This document shows, one piece after another, positions 1-6,819 of a stretch of 36,035 bases of DNA. Positions within the stretch are counted from its first letter, which is position 1, and every line of letters begins with the position of its first letter. Source of the stretch: Pseudomonas sp. Leaf48 (GTDB lineage Bacteria; Pseudomonadota; Gammaproteobacteria; Pseudomonadales; Pseudomonadaceae); contig NZ_LMLH01000016.1 in NCBI RefSeq assembly GCF_001421885.1, positions 1-36,035 on the forward strand, in the 5' to 3' direction. The position numbers and the translations under genes were made by a program. Below the pieces are notes generated by a model, which saw only the letters and a list, made by a program, of their open reading frames with translations, was not told the DNA's origin and did not search any database.

Positions 1-5
1 GAATT

Positions 6-121
6 TCTTGACGACCATAGAGCATTGGAACCACCTGATCCCATCCCGAACTCAGCAGTGAAACGATGCATCGCCGATGGTAGTGTGGGGTTTCCCCATG
101 TGAGAGTAGGTCATCGTCAAG
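6..121 (+). rRNA. rrf: 5S ribosomal RNA
   Basis: Structural RNA of the large ribosomal subunit. The segment has the conserved gamma-proteobacterial 5S core (the GGAACC...CCGAACTCAG region near 28-57 and the GATGGTAGTGTGGGG block near 76-90). Its ends pair perfectly: positions 7-14 (CTTGACGA) are complementary to 114-121 (TCGTCAAG). Exact ends are set from this terminal stem and may be off by one or two bases. It is presumably the last gene of an rRNA operon whose 16S and 23S genes lie before the window. Confidence 0.97.
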
Positions 122-132
122 ATTAAATTCCG

Positions 133-170
133 AAACCCCTATCTGCGTATGCAGGTAGGGGTTTTGTTTT
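133..170 (+). terminator. Intrinsic terminator of the rRNA operon
   Basis: A 14-bp stem (133-146 against 151-164, one T-G wobble) closes a GTAT loop and runs into a T-rich tail at 162-170. It lies 12 bases after the 5S gene, as expected for the end of an rrn operon. Confidence 0.93.
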
Positions 171-196
171 TGGCCGCGGGAAAGTCCAGGGATTTC

Positions 197-610
197 TCAT
201 TGATCCTTTTCGCAGTTGACCATCCACGAAACACCAAAACGGTCAACCAGCATGCCGAAGCGTTCCGCCCAGAACGTGGCCTCCAGCGGCATTTGCACGC
301 TGCCCCCTTCCGACAACGCAGTGAAGACCCGCTCAGCCTCGGCGATACTGTCGACGTTGAGTGAAATGGAGCAAGCGCTCATGGCGTCGGTGGGGCGATC
401 AGGGGTGGTATCCGATCCCATGAGCGCCTGGTCTCCCACCACAAGACGGGTATGAATGATCAGGTTATGGAGATCCTTGGGGACGTGTTCGGCGGCAGGG
501 GTTTCACCGAAGGTCAGCATGGCTTCGATATTGCCGGGCAGGCTTTGCGCATAGAACGTGAAGGCAGCTTTGCAGTCGCCATTGAAAATGAGGTAGGGAT
601 TGATTTTCAT
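197..610 (-). CDS. VOC-family (PhnB / glyoxalase-like) protein
   Basis: A 137-residue single-domain protein of the vicinal oxygen chelate superfamily, PhnB-like subgroup (older name: 3-demethylubiquinone-9 methyltransferase-like domain). The start MKINPYLIFNGDCKAAFTFY and the pattern of two beta-alpha-beta-beta-beta halves are typical, as is the late FWAERFGMLVDRFGVSW segment (about residues 113-129). Members are usually small cytoplasmic dimers, and most have no proven reaction. The ATG at 608-610 is chosen over an upstream in-frame ATG at 644-646 because the family begins at MKIN and GGAG lies just upstream of it. It appears to be monocistronic and faces the rRNA operon. Confidence 0.85.
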   Translation of the reverse strand: MKINPYLIFNGDCKAAFTFYAQSLPGNIEAMLTFGETPAAEHVPKDLHNLIIHTRLVVGDQALMGSDTTPDRPTDAMSACSISLNVDSIAEAERVFTALSEGGSVQMPLEATFWAERFGMLVDRFGVSWMVNCEKDQ

Positions 611-707
611 GTTCGGCTCCAGGTGTTGAAGTACACACAAACACACCTCGGATTGGACGCCAGGGGCGCTGGCGAATTCCGATTGGGTTGAGCCGACAAG
701 CTAAGCT

Positions 708-1367
708 TTAAATCGTGGCAGGGACCTGTATTTCTTTAGATATCTTTTCTATAGGGCGGGCGAGGCTTATGGCCTCCAGTGCGCGCTTGGGGGCCAACAG
801 GCGCTCGACGGCACCGCAGACCATGCTCTCCAGCAGTTCTTCGCGTTCTTGCTCACCCAGCGCATGTGGGGTCAGCCAGCTGGGAGCGCTGTTGAGCAAG
901 CAGCCAATGGCATGCCCGGCCGCCAACAAGCCTTCTTCGCTGAAGCGGGAACTGCCGCCAAGCATTTTCAGGAGGGTGCGCTCATATTGTTCGCGCAATT
1001 GCTGCACCCGTTCCTGTTGCTCTTCATTCAGACAGCCGATGTCGCGTTCCGCCAGGCGGAAATGCCAAGGCATATCCCGATGCAGATTCAGGTGGGCGCG
1101 GATCAGGCTGCCCAGCCTGTCGCGCTTTGCCGGAGCTTTTTTCTGGATGCGGGCGAGGGTGGCCAATAGCTCCTCGTAGAACTCCTCGATCAGATCGAGC
1201 AGCAGGTGCTGTTTACTCGGGTAGTGGTGGTACAACGAGCCTGGGGAAAGCCCCAGGCACGTCGCCAGCTCACGCATGCCGACCTGGCCGAAACCTTTGC
1301 TGGAAAACAACTCCAGCACCTTGTCCCGGTACTCGGCAAAGCGCGAGCAACGTTCAGGCATAGGCAT
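708..1367 (-). CDS. TetR/AcrR-family transcriptional regulator
   Basis: A 219-residue TetR-type repressor. The N-terminal helix-turn-helix (about residues 8-54) contains GMRELATCLGLSPGSLYHHY, the classic TetR recognition pattern, and the rest is a helical ligand-binding domain. The start ATG at 1365-1367 overlaps the last 14 bases of the 3-hydroxybutyryl-CoA dehydrogenase gene; ATG 1359-1361 is an alternative. The overlap implies translational coupling, so the likely job is control of its own dehydrogenase operon in response to an acyl-CoA or related compound. That role is inference. No operator was identified. Confidence 0.88.
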   Translation of the reverse strand: MPMPERCSRFAEYRDKVLELFSSKGFGQVGMRELATCLGLSPGSLYHHYPSKQHLLLDLIEEFYEELLATLARIQKKAPAKRDRLGSLIRAHLNLHRDMPWHFRLAERDIGCLNEEQQERVQQLREQYERTLLKMLGGSSRFSEEGLLAAGHAIGCLLNSAPSWLTPHALGEQEREELLESMVCGAVERLLAPKRALEAISLARPIEKISKEIQVPATI

Positions 1368-2205
1368 GGAAACCGCGCCCCGATTTGCGCCCCAGGTAAC
1401 CGGCCGCGACCATTTCCTTGAGCAGCGGAGCAGGGCGGTATTTGCTGTCGTTAAAGCCGTCGTAGAAGGCTTCCATGATCGCCAGCAGGGTATCCAGGCC
1501 AATCAGGTCGGCCAATGCCAACGGGCCGATTGGCTGGTTGCAACCCAGGCGCATGCCCGCGTCAATGTCCTCGACGCTGCCCAGGCCTTCCTGGAATACC
1601 AGAATCGCTTCGTTGATCATCGGTACCAGGATCCGGTTGACCACGAAGCCTGGGCGGTTGCCCGCGGTGATCGCGGTTTTGCCCAAGGTGGTGGCCATGT
1701 CCAGCGCCAGTTGGTGAGTCGCGTCGCTGGTCTGCAGGCCACGGATGACTTCGATCAGGCCCATCACCGGCACCGGGTTGAAAAAGTGCAGGCCGATGAA
1801 GCGCTCCGGCTGGCTCACACTGGCGGCCAACTGGGTGATCGACAGCGACGAGGTGTTGGAGGCAATCACGCATTCGCTGCTGACCTGCGCCGCGATCTGC
1901 TGCAGCACACGCAGTTTGAGCTCGAGGTTTTCGGTAGCCGCTTCAATCACCATTTGCGAGTCTTTGAGGCTGCTGTAATCGGTGCTGGTGCGGATCTTGT
2001 CGAGGGCTGCGAGCTTCTGCTCCTCGGTCAGCGTTGCCTTGGCAACCTGGCGATCGAGGTTTTTAGCAACGGTCGCGACGGCTTTTTGCAGAGCGCTTTC
2101 AGAGATGTCGAGCAAGGTCACGTGGAAGCCGGCGAGGGCACAGACTTGTGCAATACCATTGCCCATGGTGCCAGCGCCGATCACGCCGATGTTTTGCAGA
2201 TTCAT
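1354..2205 (-). CDS. hbdH: 3-hydroxybutyryl-CoA dehydrogenase
   Basis: A 283-residue enzyme that interconverts (S)-3-hydroxybutyryl-CoA and acetoacetyl-CoA with NAD(P)H, in short-chain fatty-acid or ketone-body metabolism in the cytoplasm. The N-terminal Rossmann motif GAGTMGNGIAQ lies at residues 10-20. The catalytic His is in GLHFFNPVPVM (His140), with the partner Glu in IEVIRG (about 152). The C-terminal domain has the family NRILVPMINEAI segment. ATG 2203-2205 is chosen because MNLQNIGVIGAG is the canonical start. It is first in a two-gene operon with the overlapping TetR gene and divergent from the AraC-type regulator at 2364, which is a second candidate controller. Confidence 0.92.
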   Translation of the reverse strand: MNLQNIGVIGAGTMGNGIAQVCALAGFHVTLLDISESALQKAVATVAKNLDRQVAKATLTEEQKLAALDKIRTSTDYSSLKDSQMVIEAATENLELKLRVLQQIAAQVSSECVIASNTSSLSITQLAASVSQPERFIGLHFFNPVPVMGLIEVIRGLQTSDATHQLALDMATTLGKTAITAGNRPGFVVNRILVPMINEAILVFQEGLGSVEDIDAGMRLGCNQPIGPLALADLIGLDTLLAIMEAFYDGFNDSKYRPAPLLKEMVAAGYLGRKSGRGFHAYA

Positions 2206-2363
2206 GTTCCCGTCCTTCAATCAAACCTTGCGATACCTTGGCCGCGGCCGAAGGCGTACTATTGCCGGCGAGTCTAGAGCTGGCAGGGCACTTGTCCTAT
2301 GCCGGAACTGTTCAACGGCACTGATGTTTTTTGCCATTCGGGTGATGAGAGAGAAGCGTTCAA
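2206..2363. promoter_or_regulatory. Divergent promoter region hbdH / araC-type gene
   Basis: A 158-bp gap between divergent starts that must hold promoters for both directions. I see no convincing sigma-54 or -35/-10 pair. TGGCAGG-N4-TTGT at about 2280-2295 resembles a -24/-12 element but has GT instead of GC at -12, so it is not called. Confidence 0.4.
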
Positions 2364-3371
2364 ATGCGGGAAAATGACTCGGTTGCCGCCTACTTCGTGC
2401 GGGCAATGATCCATGGACTGGGGGAGGATCCGCAGCGAGTGAAGGCGGTACTCGAACTGGCGGGGATTGATCCGCAAGTCATGCACCAACCCACGGCGCG
2501 GGTGCCGGCCGGTGCGTTTGCAGCGCTATGGCTGATTCAGATCCGTGAGCTGGACGACGAGTTTTTCGGCCTCGACTCCCATGGCATGCCGCCGGGCAGT
2601 TTTGCCCTGATCTGTCGTGCCTTGATTCAGGAGCCCGATCTGCATAAAGCCATGCGCCAGTGCCTGGTCAACTTCGGGCTGTTCCTGCGCGATTTTCGCG
2701 GCACCCTGACGGTGCGTGGCAAGCGCGCGGTCATTAGTCTGCAAACCCACTCCTCAGATGCCGATGCCAGCCGTTTTGGCGAAGAGACATTCCTGGTGCT
2801 GATGATCAGCCTGCTGTGCTGGCTGGGTGGCCGACGCATCCCTATCGACCGTGCCGACTTTCGCCACGAGCGCCTGTCCCTCAGCGATGATCGACTGCTC
2901 TGGGGCCCGAACCTGACCTTTGGTGCCGAGCGCACCGAAATCGAATTCGCCAGCCACTACCTGCGCCTGCCCGTGGTTCAAGACCTGGCGTCGTTGAAAG
3001 TGTTCCTGCGCACCGCGCCGCAATGGCTGGTGATCCGCTTCCGCAACCAGCATGGCCTGGCATCCCAGGTTCATCAGCGCTTGCGCGGCAGTCATTACAG
3101 CGAATGGCCGACCTTGCAGGATTTCGCCCTGGAGCAGCACCTGAGCCCTAGCACGTTCCGCCGCAAACTCGAACGCGAAGGCTGTTCGTACCAGGAGATC
3201 AAGGACGAGGTGCGGCGCGGGGTGGCGTTCGAACGGTTGCGCCAGAGCGGGGCCAGCATCAGCGATATCGCCGAACAACTGGGATTTCAGGAACCCAGCG
3301 CTTTCCATCGGGCGTTCAAGAAGTGGACCGGGGAAAGCCCGGGGCGGTATCGGGCAAGATTCCAGGGGTGA
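2364..3371 (+). CDS. AraC-family regulator with arabinose-binding-like sensor domain
   Basis: A 335-residue transcription factor. Residues about 20-200 match the Arabinose_bd-type N-terminal sensor found in OruR/ArgR-like and GbdR-neighbouring Pseudomonas regulators. Residues about 230-335 hold the double helix-turn-helix, including LSPSTFRRKLEREGCSYQEI and ISDIAEQLGFQEPSAFHRAF, ending with the usual KKWTGESPGRYR. The start ATG follows a purine-rich GAGAGAAG. It is divergent from hbdH, so control of that operon is a reasonable inference but not shown. Confidence 0.9.
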   Translation: MRENDSVAAYFVRAMIHGLGEDPQRVKAVLELAGIDPQVMHQPTARVPAGAFAALWLIQIRELDDEFFGLDSHGMPPGSFALICRALIQEPDLHKAMRQCLVNFGLFLRDFRGTLTVRGKRAVISLQTHSSDADASRFGEETFLVLMISLLCWLGGRRIPIDRADFRHERLSLSDDRLLWGPNLTFGAERTEIEFASHYLRLPVVQDLASLKVFLRTAPQWLVIRFRNQHGLASQVHQRLRGSHYSEWPTLQDFALEQHLSPSTFRRKLEREGCSYQEIKDEVRRGVAFERLRQSGASISDIAEQLGFQEPSAFHRAFKKWTGESPGRYRARFQG

Positions 3372-3376
3372 TTATC

Positions 3377-3405
3377 GAAGCGTCTGTCAGACGCTTCTGA
3401 TTTTG
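3377..3405 (+). terminator. Probable terminator after the AraC-type gene
   Basis: Perfect stem GAAGCGTC / GACGCTTC (3377-3384 and 3390-3397) with a five-base loop, followed by TGATTTTGT. The U-run is short, so termination may be weak. Confidence 0.5.
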
Positions 3406-3489
3406 TCCGGGCCCGATGTTTCTGGCCTGTTCAGACTGTAAAGTCGCACGTCATTGTCTCTGTTGAGCACTGCTTGCAACAAGGACGCT

Positions 3490-4632
3490 ATGCCCAAGGA
3501 AATGGAGTCCACCGACGTGACCGAGTTTGAACGTATCGAAGCTAAACCCGCAGGCACCTCACCCGACCGCTTTGCCCATCTGAGTAGAAGCCTGTTATGG
3601 CTCAACGAGCGTGCCTGGCCTCTGGGCATTGGCATTCTGCTCACTGCCGGGATGTATCTGTACCAGTACATCCACGAGGAAAACATTCCCCTCAGTATTA
3701 CCTCTTCTGCGGTCCTTACCGCGCTGCCGGTCATGTCGGCGATACTCGTGTTCATCATCTCGATCCTGGTGGCGTTCGTCCTGTTGCCGATCTTCGTGCT
3801 GTTCCATCAGCTCGATGCCTCCGGAAAACGCCTGAGTGACGATTTGAGTTTCGACCAGAAATCTCCCGAAGCACAGGCTCGTCACCGGCACCTGTTGTGG
3901 CGTTGGGGAGGCGGCTTGCTGATCCTCGGGATTTTCTGCGGGTCGCTCACCGCTATCGGCTCCCAGGTCCAGGTCAACCTGCTGTGGGGAAGCGCTGCGG
4001 TATCGGCGGCGATGCTGACGATCGCGGGCTACTACAGGCTCATGACGCTCGGTGTACAGGGGACGATATCGACAGGGTTTCGTATCGCCTGTGTGATGTC
4101 CGCTTTCGTCCAGATAATGGTCATCCTGAACGTCACTATCGTGGCAATCCACATCGCGAGCCAATACGTCAGCCAGCTCGGCTGGCTTGTGCCTCTGATG
4201 CTGGGTGAGTTGGCGATCGTATGGCTGATCCAGCTGCTGGGTGCACAGTTCGTGGTGAAAGTGCGCGGCCATCAAAATCCGCTCGCCCTGCTGGCGATAG
4301 CGGTAACGGTAGTGGTCATCGGATTGGGCCTGCACCCACAGTCGGGCGCCAAGCTGGGCGGGTTTGCGTTCCAGTTTTCGGCTTCCGGGGCACGCAATTG
4401 CACGATCATGAGCTTCAGCCCGCAGAGCCAGGGGCTCGAAGCCATAGCGGACCCTGACCGGCCAGGTTTCAGTCGACCGTTACGCGTCGTTGCCGAGGCC
4501 GACGCCACCTACTTTGTACGACTCTGGAAGACCGAATCCAAGGCGGTTCAGTTTGTCCCTCGCTCCAGCCTGACCGGAATAGATGCCTGCCCGGTCGATA
4601 AAAAGGCTTCGGATAAAACTCGGGACTCCTGA
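3490..4632 (+). CDS. Polytopic membrane protein of unknown function
   Basis: A 380-residue protein I do not recognise. A hydrophilic N-terminus (about 35 residues) is followed by roughly seven hydrophobic segments, including WPLGIGILLTAGMYLYQYI, a long stretch near SAILVFIISILVAFVLLPIF, LLILGIFCGSLTAIG, and two near the middle and end. A soluble C-terminal domain of about 90 residues contains two cysteines and is likely outside or in the cytoplasm. ATG 3490 is chosen because AAGGA sits four bases upstream; an in-frame TTG at 3454 and an ATG at 3502 are alternatives. It has no operon partners and is convergent with the pirin gene, separated by a bidirectional terminator-like palindrome. Confidence 0.75.
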   Translation: MPKEMESTDVTEFERIEAKPAGTSPDRFAHLSRSLLWLNERAWPLGIGILLTAGMYLYQYIHEENIPLSITSSAVLTALPVMSAILVFIISILVAFVLLPIFVLFHQLDASGKRLSDDLSFDQKSPEAQARHRHLLWRWGGGLLILGIFCGSLTAIGSQVQVNLLWGSAAVSAAMLTIAGYYRLMTLGVQGTISTGFRIACVMSAFVQIMVILNVTIVAIHIASQYVSQLGWLVPLMLGELAIVWLIQLLGAQFVVKVRGHQNPLALLAIAVTVVVIGLGLHPQSGAKLGGFAFQFSASGARNCTIMSFSPQSQGLEAIADPDRPGFSRPLRVVAEADATYFVRLWKTESKAVQFVPRSSLTGIDACPVDKKASDKTRDS

Positions 4633-4660
4633 GTCTCGCTGTATCCAGTCCACGGACAGT

Positions 4661-4745
4661 AAAAAGATCGCAGCCTCGCTCCGCTCGTCAGCTCCTACTG
4701 AGGTATCCCTGTAGCTGTCGAGCGAAGCGAGGCTGCGATTTTTTG
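4661..4745. terminator. REP-type palindrome acting as bidirectional terminator
   Basis: Imperfect inverted repeat of about 34 bp per arm (4661-4697 against 4711-4745) built on GATCGCAGCCTCGCT / AGCGAGGCTGCGATT. An A-run lies at the left edge and a T-run at the right. It lies between two convergent genes and so can terminate transcription from either side. The sequence type is a common dispersed Pseudomonas repeat. Confidence 0.75.
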
Positions 4746-4753
4746 CTTCACCA

Positions 4754-5476
4754 TCAAGGCATCTGCGGCAACTCCTGCGCCCGCAGGTCGAACACCAGCA
4801 CTTCTGCATCCACACCGTTGCTCAACGTCAACGCCTGTTCTTCACGAACCCGTACGCCATCGCCTTCCTGTAACAACAAACCATTGAGCTCGACGCTGCC
4901 CCGCGCCACATGCACATAGGCATAGCGATGGGCGCCCAGTTCCAGGGTGGCGCTTTCCTTGCCGTCGATCAGACCGGCATACACCCGGGCATCCTGGCGC
5001 ACCTTCAACGAACCCTTGGCGCCGTCCGGGGAGATGATCAGCTGCAGGCGTCCCCGTTTCTTCTGCGTGCTGAAGTGTTCCTGCTGATAGCGGGGTTTGG
5101 CACCGCTGACCTCAGGCACGATCCAGATCTGCAGGAAGTGCACCGGGCGTGTACTGGAGTGGTTGAACTCGCTGTGGGCGACACCGCTGCCGGCACTCAT
5201 CAATTGCACGTCGCCGGGGCGAATCACCGAACCGGTACCCAGTGTGTCCTTGTGTTCCAGGGCACCTTCAAGCACATAGGAGAAAATTTCCATGTCGCGG
5301 TGCGGGTGCTGGCCGAAGCCTTTGCCGGCGGCGACACGGTCGTCGTTGATCACCAACAGGTCGGAAAAACCCTGCTCTTTCGGGTTGCGGTAATTGGCGA
5401 AGGAAAAGGTATGAAAGGACTTCAACCAGCCGTGATTGGCCAGGCCACGATCCGAAGCTTTGCGCAGAGTCAGCAT
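4754..5476 (-). CDS. Pirin-family bicupin (YhhW-like)
   Basis: A 240-residue cytosolic bicupin of the pirin/YhhW family; some members have quercetin 2,3-dioxygenase activity. The N-terminal cupin has the metal ligands in HPHRDME (His57, His59) and GVAHSEF (His101, Glu103), matching the YhhW metal site. The C-terminal cupin (about 140-235) lacks a full ligand set, as is usual. The ATG at 5474-5476 is preceded by an AGGAG-like purine run on the minus strand. It appears monocistronic. The substrate in this organism is unknown. Confidence 0.9.
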   Translation of the reverse strand: MLTLRKASDRGLANHGWLKSFHTFSFANYRNPKEQGFSDLLVINDDRVAAGKGFGQHPHRDMEIFSYVLEGALEHKDTLGTGSVIRPGDVQLMSAGSGVAHSEFNHSSTRPVHFLQIWIVPEVSGAKPRYQQEHFSTQKKRGRLQLIISPDGAKGSLKVRQDARVYAGLIDGKESATLELGAHRYAYVHVARGSVELNGLLLQEGDGVRVREEQALTLSNGVDAEVLVFDLRAQELPQMP

Positions 5477-5631
5477 GATGAAATCTCCTGTGGGGACGTT
5501 GATTCGTCTGATTGAGGAGAAGGTTAATGTTTACTGGCTGATGCAATAAGTAGGTGGGAATTGAAATACTGTCTCCATCCAGTTGACAGACAACCGACCC
5601 TACAGTCGAACGTCATGCACCGAAGATCCAA

Positions 5632-5721
5632 TGTGGGAGCGGGCTTGCTCGCGAAGGGGCCAGCACATCCAGCTTCTCCGACGACTGACACACCGCTTTC
5701 GCGAGCAAGCCCGCTCCCACA
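5632..5721. repeat. REPIN (GAGCGGGC-type REP pair), interrupted at its right edge
   Basis: Left arm 5632-5655 (TGTGGGAGCGGGCTTGCTCG...) is inverted at 5698-5721, separated by a 42-base spacer. Both arms carry the Pseudomonas REP core. The right arm is where the neighbouring MITE-like element has inserted: its last ten bases are duplicated at 5839-5848. Confidence 0.9.
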
Positions 5722-5722
5722 G

Positions 5723-5838
5723 GTAATGCTGTTCACTTAAGGCGATTTTCAGGCAATTGAAAACCGTGGCGAGGGGGCAAGCCCCCTCGCCACAGATTTT
5801 GTACTTGCCTGATGATCGTGTTAAGTGAACAGCATTAC
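5723..5838. mobile_element. 116-bp MITE-like element with 18-bp terminal inverted repeats
   Basis: Perfect 18-bp terminal inverted repeats: GTAATGCTGTTCACTTAA at 5723-5740 and its complement at 5821-5838. The flanking 10-mer GCTCCCACAG occurs at 5713-5722 and again at 5839-5848, a perfect direct repeat expected of a target-site duplication. Inside are a second inverted pair (TCAGGCAA 5750-5757, TTGCCTGA 5804-5811) and a central 28-bp palindrome of the GGCGAGGGGGC REP type (5766-5793). It has no coding capacity, so it must be mobilised in trans. The length of the duplication suggests an IS4-like transposase, which is inference. The boundary is ambiguous by one base on each side. Confidence 0.85.
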
Positions 5839-5848
5839 GCTCCCACAG

Positions 5849-6204
5849 GGATTTGTTTGATTTTCCCCGGCGCGCTTGCAAAAACAGCACGTACATTCAA
5901 TTTTTCCTGCCCCCGTCCCCGCAATATCGATTCCAGCACCCGGTGCTGCGAGTTGTGCGGGGAGAACATGAGCGCTTCGCATCGGCACCACAGAGGACTG
6001 CTGTTTGTGCGGCTCAGCGACGCAATATTGCTGTTACGGATGCAGGGTTTGCCCAAGCTGCTTCAATACAGTACTGAGCCGAAAAAAGCGTGCCCTTTCC
6101 ACCCAAGGGCGAATCTCACGTTGCCGTGATTGTGACCACCAGCATTTTCGTCGCCGGGCCAGGAAGGCTGGCGCTCAATGTGCGTTTCACCGGAGTCTTG
6201 CGCC
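5849..6204 (+). other. Gene-poor gap with a possible decayed cysteine-rich ORF
   Basis: About 355 bases with no convincing intact gene. Two frames have cysteine clusters: RCCELCGEN near 5936-5965, and, one frame over, YCCYGCRVCPSC near 6020-6056. The latter spacing C-x3-C-x2-C-x2-C is like the knuckle of DUF1272-type small zinc proteins. The two pieces are in different frames and the distance between them is too long for that family, so this may be a frameshifted relic or chance. Nothing else is seen before the next gene. Confidence 0.25.
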
Positions 6205-6819
6205 ATGTCTGATCCCGTTCGCCTGCAACCGGTCAAGCCGGGGCCTGATGAAGTCGTGACCCTGATCGTCAAACATCGGGTCAAGGCAGGTTTTGAAGCC
6301 CCTTATGAGGCCTGGTTGCGCAACATCGTCAAAGTGGCCGGGCAGAATGTCGGGCACCTGGGCGTGGACGTGGTGCGCGGCAAGAGCGTCGGGCTCGACA
6401 TGTATACCTGCGTGTTGCGCTTTTGCTCTACCGAAGCGATGCAACACTGGCTTGATTCGCCGCAACGTCGGGAACTGATCGACCAGGCCACGCCGATGCT
6501 CGCCGATGGCGACCAGACTGAGGTCAACCCGGTCAACGAGTTCTGGTTCTCCCCGCAGACTGAAGCAGCAGTTCTCCCACCACCACGCTGGAAGCAGGCG
6601 GTGTTGACGTTGCTGGTGATTCTGCCGCACACCTTGCTTGTTCCGTTGCTGTGGGGGCCTCTGCTTGGGCTCAACGCATTTCTCTCCAACTACGTGGTGG
6701 CCACGTTCCTGATCACGCTGACCATCGTCCTGTCGGTGGTTTATATCTTCATGCCCATGGCGACGCGCCTGTTCGCGCCCTGGCTGTCCCCTACCGCCGA
6801 GTCCAAGGAGCCGCAATGA
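6205..6819 (+). CDS. ABM (antibiotic biosynthesis monooxygenase)-domain membrane protein
   Basis: A 204-residue protein. Residues about 15-105 look like an ABM-type dimeric alpha/beta-barrel: EVVTLIVKHRVKAGFEAPYEAW, then a second strand-helix set with FCSTEAMQHWLDSPQR. Two hydrophobic segments follow (about 130-150 and 160-185), giving the fused ABM-plus-membrane-anchor form seen in many Pseudomonas proteins. ATG 6205 is chosen for GGAG nine bases or so upstream. Its stop overlaps the start of the amidohydrolase gene (ATGA at 6816-6819), so the two are translationally coupled. The reaction is unknown; the small-molecule catabolic context suggests an oxygenase or quinone-handling role, which is inference. 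Confidence 0.82.
   Translation: MSDPVRLQPVKPGPDEVVTLIVKHRVKAGFEAPYEAWLRNIVKVAGQNVGHLGVDVVRGKSVGLDMYTCVLRFCSTEAMQHWLDSPQRRELIDQATPMLADGDQTEVNPVNEFWFSPQTEAAVLPPPRWKQAVLTLLVILPHTLLVPLLWGPLLGLNAFLSNYVVATFLITLTIVLSVVYIFMPMATRLFAPWLSPTAESKEPQ

Noticed and set aside
2280..2295. Sigma-54-like element before the AraC-type gene
   Set aside because: The -12 box has GT in place of the required GC.
5936..6160. Possible DUF1272-like zinc protein from cysteine clusters
   Set aside because: The two cysteine-rich pieces are in different frames, the spacing between them is too long for the family, and no start or ribosome site supports it. Kept only as a low-confidence relic.
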